Assembly (NCBI GenBank): GCA_017962285.1
Contig: JAGCVR010000008.1
Coordinates: 1-7,030 of the forward strand
Direction of reading: 5' to 3'
From: Muribaculaceae bacterium
GTDB lineage: Bacteria; Bacteroidota; Bacteroidia; Bacteroidales; Muribaculaceae
Length of the DNA: 7,030 nt
The position numbers and the translations under genes were made by a program. Under the pieces are notes generated by a model. The model was not told the origin of the DNA. It saw only the letters and a program-made list of their open reading frames with translations, and did not search any database. Shown in pieces: positions 1-6,868 of the stretch. Every line of letters begins with the position of its first letter. Position 1 is the first letter of the stretch.

Positions 1-308
1 CTCAGTGCCGAGGCGGTAAAAGCCATCGTGTCGGTCCCGTGCAGAACCACAAAGCCATCGAACTGGTCGTAGTTCTCTTCTATGGCACGGGCAATCTCAG
101 CCCAGTGCCCGGGGTTCATGTTCGAACTGTCGATAGGGGGATGAAACTGTATGTTCTCAATATCATACTGCAGTTTCTTCACCTTTGGCACATTGTCCAT
201 AAGATGAGTGAAATCGAACGGCTGCAGGGTATGGGTCTCGGGATTTTCTATCATCCCGATAGTTCCGCCGGTGTAGATTATAAGTATTCTGGGCCTCATT
301 TGGTTCAT
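1..308 (-). CDS. ansA: Type I L-asparaginase, N-terminal part (runs off left edge)
   Basis: This is the first 102 codons of a cytoplasmic-type asparaginase, which hydrolyses L-asparagine to aspartate and ammonia. The rest of the gene lies beyond the left edge. Two hallmark active-site motifs are visible. YTGGTIG lies at residues 12-18 and carries the nucleophilic threonine T16. HGTDTMAFTAS lies at 90-100 and carries the T92-D93 pair. DSSNM at 60-64 supplies the substrate-binding serine. No signal peptide is present, which fits type I (AnsA-like) rather than the periplasmic type II enzyme. The chosen ATG overlaps the stop of the esterase upstream in an ATGA arrangement. A second ATG three codons later (297-299) is a possible start and would give MRPRILIIYTGG. 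Glutamyl-tRNA(Gln) amidotransferase-type relatives share the fold, but the motif spacing here is that of asparaginase. The family call is firm; substrate preference cannot be judged from a fragment. Confidence 0.93.
   Translation of the reverse strand, partial: MNQMRPRILIIYTGGTIGMIENPETHTLQPFDFTHLMDNVPKVKKLQYDIENIQFHPPIDSSNMNPGHWAEIARAIEENYDQFDGFVVLHGTDTMAFTASAL
305..308 (-). other. ATGA stop/start overlap coupling esterase and asparaginase
   Basis: On the minus strand the asparaginase ATG (308-306) and the esterase TGA (307-305) share bases as ATGA. Such overlaps usually mean that ribosomes finishing the first gene re-initiate on the second, so the two proteins are probably made from one message. 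No strong Shine-Dalgarno sequence is seen, as is usual in Bacteroidota. Confidence 0.75.
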
Positions 309-1234
309 TTTTTATTATCCAATCTTTTCTGATAAGCCTTATCAAAACATTTCGAGAAGAAAAGCATGTGATAGTCGAGCGAATTCACCCAGTAAGTCCA
401 GGAATGAGCACCGGGACGGATGGTGTAGTCGTGAGGAATGCCTTTTTCCATAAGGGCGGCATGCAGTTTATTATTCACCTCCAAGAAAAAGTCTTTATCG
501 CCATCATCGATAATTATATTCTGCCCAGGTTTGAGCGTGGGAACCAGGTTCATCACCGAGTGCGACTCCCAGACGGCTTTATTGCCGGCATAGTCACCGA
601 GCGCATTGGCTATCTTCCATTTACCAGGGAATGGCACGATATCCACGCCACCACTCATACTTCCGCACGAGCCAAACACATCGGGATGCCGCCAGGCGAG
701 CCACAATGCTCCGTGGCCGCCCATGCTGAGACCTGTTATCGCCCGGAAATCGGCATAGGCATAGGTGCGATAGTTGTCGTCGATATAGCTCACGAGTTCC
801 GACGACACATACGTCTCGAACTGCATCTTCGGGTTAATGGGAGAGTCGAAATACCAGCTGTCCTGACCGTCGGGGCAAACGATAATCACACTGTATTCAG
901 TTGCCAGGTCCTCAAGCGGAGCCTTGTCGGGCCAGTTTTTATAGTCGCCGTCGTAGCCGTGAAGGAGATACACCACGGGGAACTGGTCCTCCTGAAAATC
1001 GGGGTCGTAGTACTGGTCGGGCACCACCACCGTGTTCATAATGGCGCGCCCCATCGCCTTGCTGTGAACCGAAACCACCTTGGTTACAGGCACCTGCTCC
1101 TGGATAACATCGGATTCAGCCTCCTCCACGTCGGGCACCGGGATTTGCTTGGAAGAATTCTCCGCGCACGCCGTAGGAATGTTGCAGACAAACAGCAACA
1201 GAAGCGTTATCAACATTTTTTCAACTAACTTCAT
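305..1234 (-). CDS. Exported alpha/beta-hydrolase esterase (esterase D / CE1-like)
   Basis: This is a 309-residue putative carboxylesterase of the Putative_esterase (PF00756) type, which includes esterase D, tributyrin esterase and feruloyl or acetyl-xylan esterases. A signal peptide covers about residues 1-24: Lys2 and Lys6, a hydrophobic LLLLFV core, then CNIPTACA. Signal peptidase I could cut after ACA; a lipoprotein cut before Cys23 is possible, but the -3 proline is a poor lipobox. A short acidic linker (about 30-48) precedes the catalytic domain. LLHGYDGDYKNW (90-101) is the oxyanion-hole region and GLSMGG (168-173) holds the nucleophile Ser170. The DGDKDFF stretch (244-250) probably gives Asp248, and RPGAHSW (273-279) gives His277. 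A TTG abutting the tadA stop (1246) would add four residues. The ATG at 1234 is preferred because it gives a compact signal peptide. The substrate is unknown; an ester on a polysaccharide, lipid or glycan is plausible. Confidence 0.88.
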   Translation of the reverse strand: MKLVEKMLITLLLLFVCNIPTACAENSSKQIPVPDVEEAESDVIQEQVPVTKVVSVHSKAMGRAIMNTVVVPDQYYDPDFQEDQFPVVYLLHGYDGDYKNWPDKAPLEDLATEYSVIIVCPDGQDSWYFDSPINPKMQFETYVSSELVSYIDDNYRTYAYADFRAITGLSMGGHGALWLAWRHPDVFGSCGSMSGGVDIVPFPGKWKIANALGDYAGNKAVWESHSVMNLVPTLKPGQNIIIDDGDKDFFLEVNNKLHAALMEKGIPHDYTIRPGAHSWTYWVNSLDYHMLFFSKCFDKAYQKRLDNKK

Positions 1235-1246
1235 AATCTTCTTCAA

Positions 1247-1687
1247 TTATCGTTTTTTCTTAAAAAATTCTTTCATCAAATCAGCACACTCTTCTTCAAG
1301 ACAGCCTCCCTCAACAATGGTTTTCTTATGAAACGGATTCTCGCAGAAGGTGTGATATCCGCGCTTGTCATCGCGCGCGCCATAGACCACACGCGAAATC
1401 TGGCTCCAGCCAAGTGCGCCCGCGCACATCAGGCAAGGCTCCACAGTCACATAAAGAGTACATTCCGGCAGATATTTACCACCCAGACTGTTGCATGCCG
1501 CCGTCACTGCCTGCATTTCGGCATGGGCGGTGATGTCGGTGAGGGTTTCGGTGAGATTATGGCCACGAGCCACTACCTGTCCACGGCACACTATCACCGC
1601 GCCTATCGGCACCTCATCAGCACGCAGGGCTTCATTCGCCTCGTCAAGGGCACGTCGCATCCATTTTATGTCGTCGGCTGTAATCAT
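1247..1687 (-). CDS. tadA: tRNA-specific adenosine deaminase
   Basis: This 146-residue zinc deaminase of the CDA fold probably converts adenosine-34 to inosine in the anticodon of tRNA-Arg(ACG), letting it read several CGN codons. The zinc site is intact: HAE at 55-57 gives the ligand His55 and the proton-shuttling Glu57, and PCLMC at 84-88 gives Cys85 and Cys88. The tract VPIGAVIV (26-33), the HNLTE stretch from His43, and a basic C terminus ending KKKR are typical of bacterial TadA. Length is close to the family norm. The frame is open upstream to a GTG at 1711, which would overlap murF-alr by 20 bases. The ATG at 1687 follows the murF-alr stop by 4 bases and gives the usual short N terminus, so it is chosen. 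A guanine or cytosine deaminase is the main alternative, but the motifs fit TadA better. Confidence 0.93.
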   Translation of the reverse strand: MITADDIKWMRRALDEANEALRADEVPIGAVIVCRGQVVARGHNLTETLTDITAHAEMQAVTAACNSLGGKYLPECTLYVTVEPCLMCAGALGWSQISRVVYGARDDKRGYHTFCENPFHKKTIVEGGCLEEECADLMKEFFKKKR

Positions 1688-1691
1688 TCTG

Positions 1692-4085
1692 TTACTCTCT
1701 AAAATAAACACGTTTCACTCGTGGCGATACACTGGTGAGAATCTCGTAAGGAATAGTGCCACGCGCATTGCTGAGTGTCTCTATGGGAACATGGGGGCCG
1801 AAAATCTCCACCACATCGCCCACTTTGCACCGGGCATCAGTCACGTCGATCATCACGGCATCCATACACACATTGCCCACCGTGGGACAGAGTGTTCCAT
1901 TTACCCACAGGCTGATGGCTCCGTTGCCGAAGTGGCGGTCAAGTCCGTCGGCATATCCTATGGTTACTGTAGCAATCCGCGACTTGTGTCTCAGAACACC
2001 ACGCTGACCATAGCCTATGGTGGTACCTTCGGGCCACTCCTTGATGGAAATAATCACTGAGCGCAACGATGCCACTGGCAACAAATCGTCCTCACTGCCA
2101 TCGTAAAGCGTCTTGATGCCGTAGAGACCAATCCCTATGCGCACCATGTCGTACTGGTGTTCTGGAAAACGCACTATGCCGCTTGTATTGAGCAGATGAC
2201 GGATTATCTTGTGCGGGAAAGCACTCTGCAACTGCTCGGTGCAACTGTCAAAAATGCTGAACTGCCGCGCAGTATAGTCATCCTTCGCCGGTTCATCGGC
2301 AACACAAAGGTGCGAGAACACGCTCACCGGCTTCAGCACGTCCTGCGACTTGAGCAATTCTATCAGTTGGGGCAACTGCTCGGGTGTGAATCCCAGACGA
2401 TGCATGCCGGTGTCGAGTTTCACATGAACGGGATGACCGGCGATGCCCAGTCGCTCGCCTTCGCGAATCAGTTCACTCGCCTCCTCTATGCTGTAAACCT
2501 CAGGCTCCAGATTGTTGAGGAAGATGGCTTTATAGTTCACCACGCTGGGATTGAGCACTATTATGGGCATTCTTATTCCTGCACGGCGCAAGTCCACCCC
2601 TTCGTCCTGAACTGCCACCGCCAGATAGTCGGCTCCGCAGTCCTGAAGCGTCTTTGCCACCTCGTAGGACCCTGTCCCGTAACCCGATGCTTTAACCATC
2701 GCCACCGTCTTGGTGACTGCGCTGAGTTTTTTCTTGAAAAACTTGAAATTATGAGCCAACGCATTGAGGTCGATTTCTTCCACCGTCTGATGGCGGCTTG
2801 CCTCAAGCAGATCCACTATCTGTCGGCATCCACTCTCGTCACTGATTTTTATCAATATCGTTTCGTTCTCAAAGTCTCCTTGAGAAAGATGGAGGAGCAA
2901 CTCATCGGTATTCCTGAAGAAATGGGTATCAATTCCTTCGAAACAGCCTTCACAACTACTTATCCGCTCTCCTACGCCAATGAGCCGCAAAGTGGACTTC
3001 TCCTGCAGCAACCGACTCAAATGGCAATACTGCTCACGAGTTTCAATGCCATCTATATCACTGATTATGAGTGTGCGCTTCCTTGCGTCTCTCGACCGGC
3101 GGAGCATGAAATCCAGCGCCGGGGCAAGAGAACTGAAATCGCTCGTGTAACCATCAATGATCAGTGTGCAGTTGTTCACTCCCTCTATCACGCTTGTCCG
3201 CGTGTTTATGGATGTAAGCTGCTTCAGTTCTGTCTCAACTTCAGCACGCTTCACCCCAAGAACTTCAGCCACTGCCAGACACATAAGCACGTCGGCTGGA
3301 TATGGCACCGGGGGCAATTCAGCACCGACGATTTCATCCAGTCCGATTTCCACCTCCCGGCGTTTCACATCAGCTGGAACATACCGTCCCACGGCATTAC
3401 GCAATTCGTCGTCGCCGGCAGGAAAAACTATCACAGAGCTTCGTCTTGCCAGACGAAGTTTCTCCCGCATTTTCTCCTCTCTTGAAGAAAAGCCCTCGTC
3501 GTGCTCGGAGCCCACATTCGTCACCACAGCGACCGTTGGGCGTATCATCGCTTCAAGCCGTTCCATTTCACCGGTAGTGGAGACACCAGCCTCAATTCTG
3601 GCAAGATTGTGCTCCTCGCCGATTTCCCACAACGAAAGCGCCACTCCAATCTGGGAATTATAACTTCTTGGTGAACGCGCTATTCTGTATTTATTTCGCA
3701 ACAGTTCATAGAGCCATTCTTTCACCATTGTCTTCCCCTGGCTGCCGGTTATCGCCACCACGGGAAAGTGGAACTGGCTACGCCTGTAAGCCGCAAGCGA
3801 TTGCAACGCATTCAGCGAGTTTTCCACCACGATGAAATTACCATCGGGTCTGTGTTCCATCACCTCAGCGCGCTCCACCACGAAATTGCGTACACCATGC
3901 TCATAAAGTTGCGACACATAGTTGTGGCCGTCTCCATCCGAAGTGGAGATGGCAAAAAACAATGTCTCGGCAGGAGAGCCAAGCGAGCGGGAATCGGTAA
4001 GCAACGCTCCTATCTCGCACGATGGATTAGCCAGATATGCCTTACCTTCAATGATTTCCGATATTTTCTCTATACTGTATCTCAT
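1692..4085 (-). CDS. murF-alr: Fused MurF ligase / alanine racemase
   Basis: This 797-residue bifunctional enzyme has a cytoplasmic peptidoglycan role at both ends. The N-terminal half (about 1-425) resembles MurF, which uses ATP to add D-Ala-D-Ala to the UDP-MurNAc-tripeptide. Its substrate-binding domain includes LLTDSRS, followed by the P-loop GSQGKT (114-119), RSYNSQIG (from 140), and a Mur-ligase C-terminal domain with DGYTSD (311-316). The C-terminal half (about 435-797) is a fold-type III alanine racemase making D-alanine. It carries the PLP lysine K465 in MVKASGYG, HVKLDTGMHRLGF (554-566), the catalytic tyrosine Y692 in TIGYGQ, GYADG, and CMD (740-742). Such fusions are characteristic of Bacteroidota and put substrate supply beside its use. 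A TTG at 4103 would extend the protein by six residues and overlap the previous gene; the ATG at 4085, 14 bases after that gene's stop, is preferred. Several MurF motifs are diverged (see findings); the racemase half looks fully active. Confidence 0.95.
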   Translation of the reverse strand: MRYSIEKISEIIEGKAYLANPSCEIGALLTDSRSLGSPAETLFFAISTSDGDGHNYVSQLYEHGVRNFVVERAEVMEHRPDGNFIVVENSLNALQSLAAYRRSQFHFPVVAITGSQGKTMVKEWLYELLRNKYRIARSPRSYNSQIGVALSLWEIGEEHNLARIEAGVSTTGEMERLEAMIRPTVAVVTNVGSEHDEGFSSREEKMREKLRLARRSSVIVFPAGDDELRNAVGRYVPADVKRREVEIGLDEIVGAELPPVPYPADVLMCLAVAEVLGVKRAEVETELKQLTSINTRTSVIEGVNNCTLIIDGYTSDFSSLAPALDFMLRRSRDARKRTLIISDIDGIETREQYCHLSRLLQEKSTLRLIGVGERISSCEGCFEGIDTHFFRNTDELLLHLSQGDFENETILIKISDESGCRQIVDLLEASRHQTVEEIDLNALAHNFKFFKKKLSAVTKTVAMVKASGYGTGSYEVAKTLQDCGADYLAVAVQDEGVDLRRAGIRMPIIVLNPSVVNYKAIFLNNLEPEVYSIEEASELIREGERLGIAGHPVHVKLDTGMHRLGFTPEQLPQLIELLKSQDVLKPVSVFSHLCVADEPAKDDYTARQFSIFDSCTEQLQSAFPHKIIRHLLNTSGIVRFPEHQYDMVRIGIGLYGIKTLYDGSEDDLLPVASLRSVIISIKEWPEGTTIGYGQRGVLRHKSRIATVTIGYADGLDRHFGNGAISLWVNGTLCPTVGNVCMDAVMIDVTDARCKVGDVVEIFGPHVPIETLSNARGTIPYEILTSVSPRVKRVYFRE

Positions 4086-4099
4086 ATTTAATCTGTTTT

Positions 4100-5080
4100 T
4101 CAACCCTCAAGAACATCGCGAACCTGTTTGAGTTCAGCGATATATGGGTACTCTTTCACCAAATTCCGTACCACGGTCCGTGTATCGGCCATGAAACGCT
4201 CCACCGTCTCGCGACTGTTGCTCATGGGGCGGTGCATGAGACGCTTGCTCACTCGTTCACACCGCGCTATCGCCTGAGTGGAGAAATCGTTGAAGTAAGC
4301 AGCCTGGAATGCCTGCCAGATATACTCCACAGCCACTTCACTCGGGTGAATCATATCGGACGCGTAGAATCTGTAGTCGCGCAAATCATCATTCATTATC
4401 TCATAGGCTGGAAAATAACTTGCCAACTGCGGCATCTTCGCCACCACATTTCCCACCGCCACGCGCAAGGTGGCCTTGCTGAGAGAATTCACGTCGAGTC
4501 CGTCGGCTATGTGGCGAATGGGACTTACGGTGAATATCACCTTCAATGTGGGATTGAACCTCTGCAACATTTCAAGCATCTGCAGCAGCGTGCGGGTAAT
4601 CTCATCCACACCTGCCATCTCTTTGTCAAATTCATACTGGGGCTGCTTGTGACAGTTAGAGACGACTTCCCCTGTAGTTTTCAACCTGTATGTTACCGCC
4701 GTCCCGAGGGTTATGCAAAGTGCATTGCACTGACGCAGATGCTCATTCGCCTGCGCTATGCTGCGGTTCATCCTGTCGAGAGCCAGGCTCTTGTCGCTCA
4801 TGGAGTAACGGGAATGAAACGCATAACTATTCCACACCCCATTAGCCTGAAAGAGTTCCATTCCGGCAATGGGTCGGTTTTCCACTATCCGGCTCACTGA
4901 AGAAGCCACACTCATTGGGTTATAGATAGTGCCGAACGGATTTATCATCACGTTCACCATGGCTCCGGCAAGGCGTGCCCCTATATTGTCGCTGAAACAA
5001 GAGCCGAGCATGAGAATGCGGTCGCTGTGATTCAACAACCCCACACTACCGCTCGTATTTATTACTGTTCTGAACTCCAT
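4100..5080 (-). CDS. GSCFA-domain protein, SGNH-hydrolase-like
   Basis: This 326-residue protein belongs to the GSCFA family (PF08885), whose molecular function is, to my knowledge, not established. The name-giving motif appears as MLGSCFSDNIG (24-34), with serine in place of the final alanine. NPFGTIYNP (47-55), ITLGTAVTY (123-131), FTVSPIRH (183-190) and DMIHPSE (242-248) are also visible. By analogy with SGNH/GDSL hydrolases, Ser27 would be the nucleophile, and Asp242 with His245 would form the D-x-x-H block. This assignment is inference. There is no signal peptide or membrane segment, so the protein should act in the cytoplasm. The C-terminal 60 residues are charged and probably helical. 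It sits 13 bases after ispG and 14 before murF-alr, suggesting a role tied to envelope precursor metabolism, such as acting on an esterified intermediate. Family membership is secure; the reaction is not known. Confidence 0.88.
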   Translation of the reverse strand: MEFRTVINTSGSVGLLNHSDRILMLGSCFSDNIGARLAGAMVNVMINPFGTIYNPMSVASSVSRIVENRPIAGMELFQANGVWNSYAFHSRYSMSDKSLALDRMNRSIAQANEHLRQCNALCITLGTAVTYRLKTTGEVVSNCHKQPQYEFDKEMAGVDEITRTLLQMLEMLQRFNPTLKVIFTVSPIRHIADGLDVNSLSKATLRVAVGNVVAKMPQLASYFPAYEIMNDDLRDYRFYASDMIHPSEVAVEYIWQAFQAAYFNDFSTQAIARCERVSKRLMHRPMSNSRETVERFMADTRTVVRNLVKEYPYIAELKQVRDVLEG

Positions 5081-5093
5081 AACTCACCGGCAG

Positions 5094-6788
5094 TTATCCG
5101 TTTGTTCTTCCATCCTGCTCTATCAGTGCAAGCAGGCGCTCTATCGCTTCTTCTTCGGGAATATTCTTTTCCACACATTCCTTGCCTCGGTAGAGACTTA
5201 TTCTGTTCCGCGCAGCACCCACATAGCCGTAATCGGCATCTGCCATCTCACCGGGTCCGTTCACTACGCATCCCATCACGCCTATTTTCAGGTGCTTCAG
5301 GTGCGAAGTGGCTTCCTTCACACGGCGCACGGTGGTCTGCAGGTCGAACATCGTTCTGCCACACCCCGGGCAGGAGATGAACTCGGTGCGTGTGATACGT
5401 TGGCGCGTGGCTTGCAGGATGGCAAAAGCCGCGTTTATTGTATCTAAGCCACAATGAGGTGCTTCGAACCAGATGCCATCGGCAAGGCCGTTCATTACAA
5501 GCGTGCCGAGGTCGATGGACGCCTTCAGCTGAGCCGTCTCAAGGTCGGTGTCGTCATAACTGTTTTTCAGCACCACCGGACACATAATGCCGGCATGGTC
5601 CAGCTCGTGGATAAAGCGCGTCTGGCTGCCAATCACGTCGCTGGGATCGGGTGTAACCGCAAGCACGGTGTCGGAGGTAATCTCGCCTATTTCACTCACA
5701 GGAGTCAATGCGTTTACCTCAAGAAGACGAAAATCAGGGGAATGATGATGTTCATCAACACAAATATCAGGCTCCGAAATTCTTGCAGCTTTAATGTTAA
5801 GCGATGAAAGCACCACCGGAGGCATTCCGCCACCGATAATTCCTTTACCAAACCAATTCCATGCCACCTTGCGGGTGATGCGGCGCGCAGGCATGAAAAC
5901 GTTCGATTGTTCCGTGGAATCACCATGACGCTGACTCTCCACGTAGTCCACTATCTTGCGTGCCACGGGAATCTCCGCTTCAGGGTCTTCGCTGAGCGAA
6001 ACACGGATAGTATCGCCGATGCCTTCGCTCAGAAGGGTGCCGATTCCAACCGCCGATTTTATCCTGCCATCTTCACCGAAACCCGCCTCAGTCACGCCCA
6101 GATGCAGAGGGAAGTGCATATTCTCGGCATCCATCGCAGCCACAAGCCGGCGCACGCTTTCCACCATCACCACCACATTCGATGCTTTCATGGATATAAC
6201 CACCTGGCTGAAGCCCTCGGCGACGAACACACGCAGGAACTCCATGACGCTCTCCACCATACCAGCCGCAGTGTTACCGTAGCGACTCATGATACGGTCG
6301 CTCAGCGAACCGTGATTCACACCGAGCCGCACGGCGGTGCCATGCTTGCGGCACACGGCAATGAACGGAATCAACGCCTCGCGGATTCGCGCCAACTCGG
6401 CATCGTATTCCTCGTCGGTATATTCAATCTTCTTAAAAGACCTTGCCGGGTCCACAAAGTTGCCGGGATTTATGCGGACCTTGTCGGTGCGCTCGGCTGC
6501 AGCAAATGCCGCACGGGGATTGAAATGGATGTCTGCCACCAACGGAACTTCACATCCTCCTGCGCGCAACCGCTTCCTGATCTCGCCAATCGCCTCGGCT
6601 TCGCGAACGCCCTGAGCTGTGAGCCGCACTATCTCGCCGCCGGCTTCAAAGATACGCCGACACTGAGCCTCACTTGCCTCTATGTCGGTAGTGGTGGTGT
6701 TGGTCATGGATTGTATCCTGATGGGAAAATCGCTACCCATGCTCACATTTCCCACCTGAACCGATATCGTCTTACGTCTATCTTTCAT
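5094..6788 (-). CDS. ispG: 4-hydroxy-3-methylbut-2-enyl diphosphate synthase (IspG/GcpE)
   Basis: This 564-residue enzyme of the MEP isoprenoid pathway reductively opens methylerythritol cyclodiphosphate to give HMBPP. The N-terminal TIM barrel (about 8-285) contains IQSMTNT (25-31), EIVRLTAQGVREAE (52-65), PLVADIHFN (82-90), KVRINPGN (103-110), GVNHGSLSDR (156-165) and PLHLGVTEAG (227-236). The C-terminal 4Fe-4S domain has SCPGCGRT (472-479) and GCVVNGPGE (506-514), giving ligands Cys473, Cys476, Cys507 and Glu514. Between them lies an insert of roughly 170 residues. It marks the three-domain IspG known from plants, Chlorobi and Bacteroidota; the E. coli form is only about 370 residues. The insert seems shorter and less conserved than usual near 290-370. 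The start ATG is the only sensible one and lacks a strong ribosome-binding site. This is the first complete gene of the tight cluster, and its product feeds undecaprenyl phosphate synthesis used by the Mur pathway. Confidence 0.97.
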   Translation of the reverse strand: MKDRRKTISVQVGNVSMGSDFPIRIQSMTNTTTTDIEASEAQCRRIFEAGGEIVRLTAQGVREAEAIGEIRKRLRAGGCEVPLVADIHFNPRAAFAAAERTDKVRINPGNFVDPARSFKKIEYTDEEYDAELARIREALIPFIAVCRKHGTAVRLGVNHGSLSDRIMSRYGNTAAGMVESVMEFLRVFVAEGFSQVVISMKASNVVVMVESVRRLVAAMDAENMHFPLHLGVTEAGFGEDGRIKSAVGIGTLLSEGIGDTIRVSLSEDPEAEIPVARKIVDYVESQRHGDSTEQSNVFMPARRITRKVAWNWFGKGIIGGGMPPVVLSSLNIKAARISEPDICVDEHHHSPDFRLLEVNALTPVSEIGEITSDTVLAVTPDPSDVIGSQTRFIHELDHAGIMCPVVLKNSYDDTDLETAQLKASIDLGTLVMNGLADGIWFEAPHCGLDTINAAFAILQATRQRITRTEFISCPGCGRTMFDLQTTVRRVKEATSHLKHLKIGVMGCVVNGPGEMADADYGYVGAARNRISLYRGKECVEKNIPEEEAIERLLALIEQDGRTNG

Positions 6789-6798
6789 ATTTTCTTTA

Positions 6799-6833
6799 CA
6801 GTTAATCAGTTAACAAGTTGACAAGCAAACAAG
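6799..6833. repeat. Degenerate 8-bp tandem repeat before ispG
   Basis: Four imperfect 8-bp units plus a 3-base remainder lie end to end on the plus strand: CAGTTAAT, CAGTTAAC, AAGTTGAC, AAGCAAAC, AAG. Read toward ispG, the unit is close to CTTGTTAA. The array occupies most of the 77-base spacer between the PAP2-like gene and ispG and ends 10 bases before the ispG ATG, so it lies in or next to the leader of that gene. Its role is unknown. It could be a replication-slippage product, a protein-binding array or neutral spacer. Confidence 0.6.
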
Positions 6834-6860
6834 CCGATGCTTTCATTTCAACATCCTAAT

Positions 6861-6868
6861 CAAAACTA
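6861..6868 (-). promoter_or_regulatory. Candidate Bacteroidota -7 promoter element upstream of ispG
   Basis: The minus strand reads TAGTTTTG here, matching the Bacteroides -7 consensus TAnnTTTG exactly. It overlaps the TAG stop of the PAP2-like gene, and transcription from it would begin about 70 bases before ispG. No good -33 TTTG is found at the expected distance, so the match may be chance. A second, weaker option is TTTG at about 6826-6829 (minus strand) with a poor -7 next to the ispG start. This is the only spacer in the window with room for a promoter. Confidence 0.25.

Noticed and set aside
39..332. Plus-strand open frame of 97 codons at the left edge
   Set aside because: The minus strand encodes asparaginase with both active-site motifs across this stretch.
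368..1228. Plus-strand open frame of 286 codons antisense to the esterase
   Set aside because: It mirrors the esterase, whose catalytic triad motifs are clear. The antisense product resembles no family I know.
1688..1711. GTG start for tadA at 1711
   Set aside because: It would overlap the murF-alr end by 20 bases and add an unconserved N-terminal tail; the ATG at 1687 follows the stop directly.
2157..3485. Long plus-strand open frame of 442 codons antisense to murF-alr
   Set aside because: It lies wholly inside a gene with unmistakable motifs, its translation has no recognisable domain, and it is rich in His and Cys in the way shadow frames of biased genes are.
4086..4103. TTG start for murF-alr at 4103
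   Set aside because: It adds six residues and overlaps the GSCFA stop; the ATG at 4085 gives the usual MurF N terminus.
5907..6821. Plus-strand open frame of 304 codons antisense to ispG
   Set aside because: The minus strand encodes the conserved IspG barrel here; the antisense product is His-rich with no domain or sensible start context.
6789..6865. Possible terminator or riboswitch between the PAP2-like gene and ispG
   Set aside because: No stable GC-rich hairpin followed by a T tract is seen, and 77 bases are too few for the known riboswitch classes; only the 8-bp repeat stands out.
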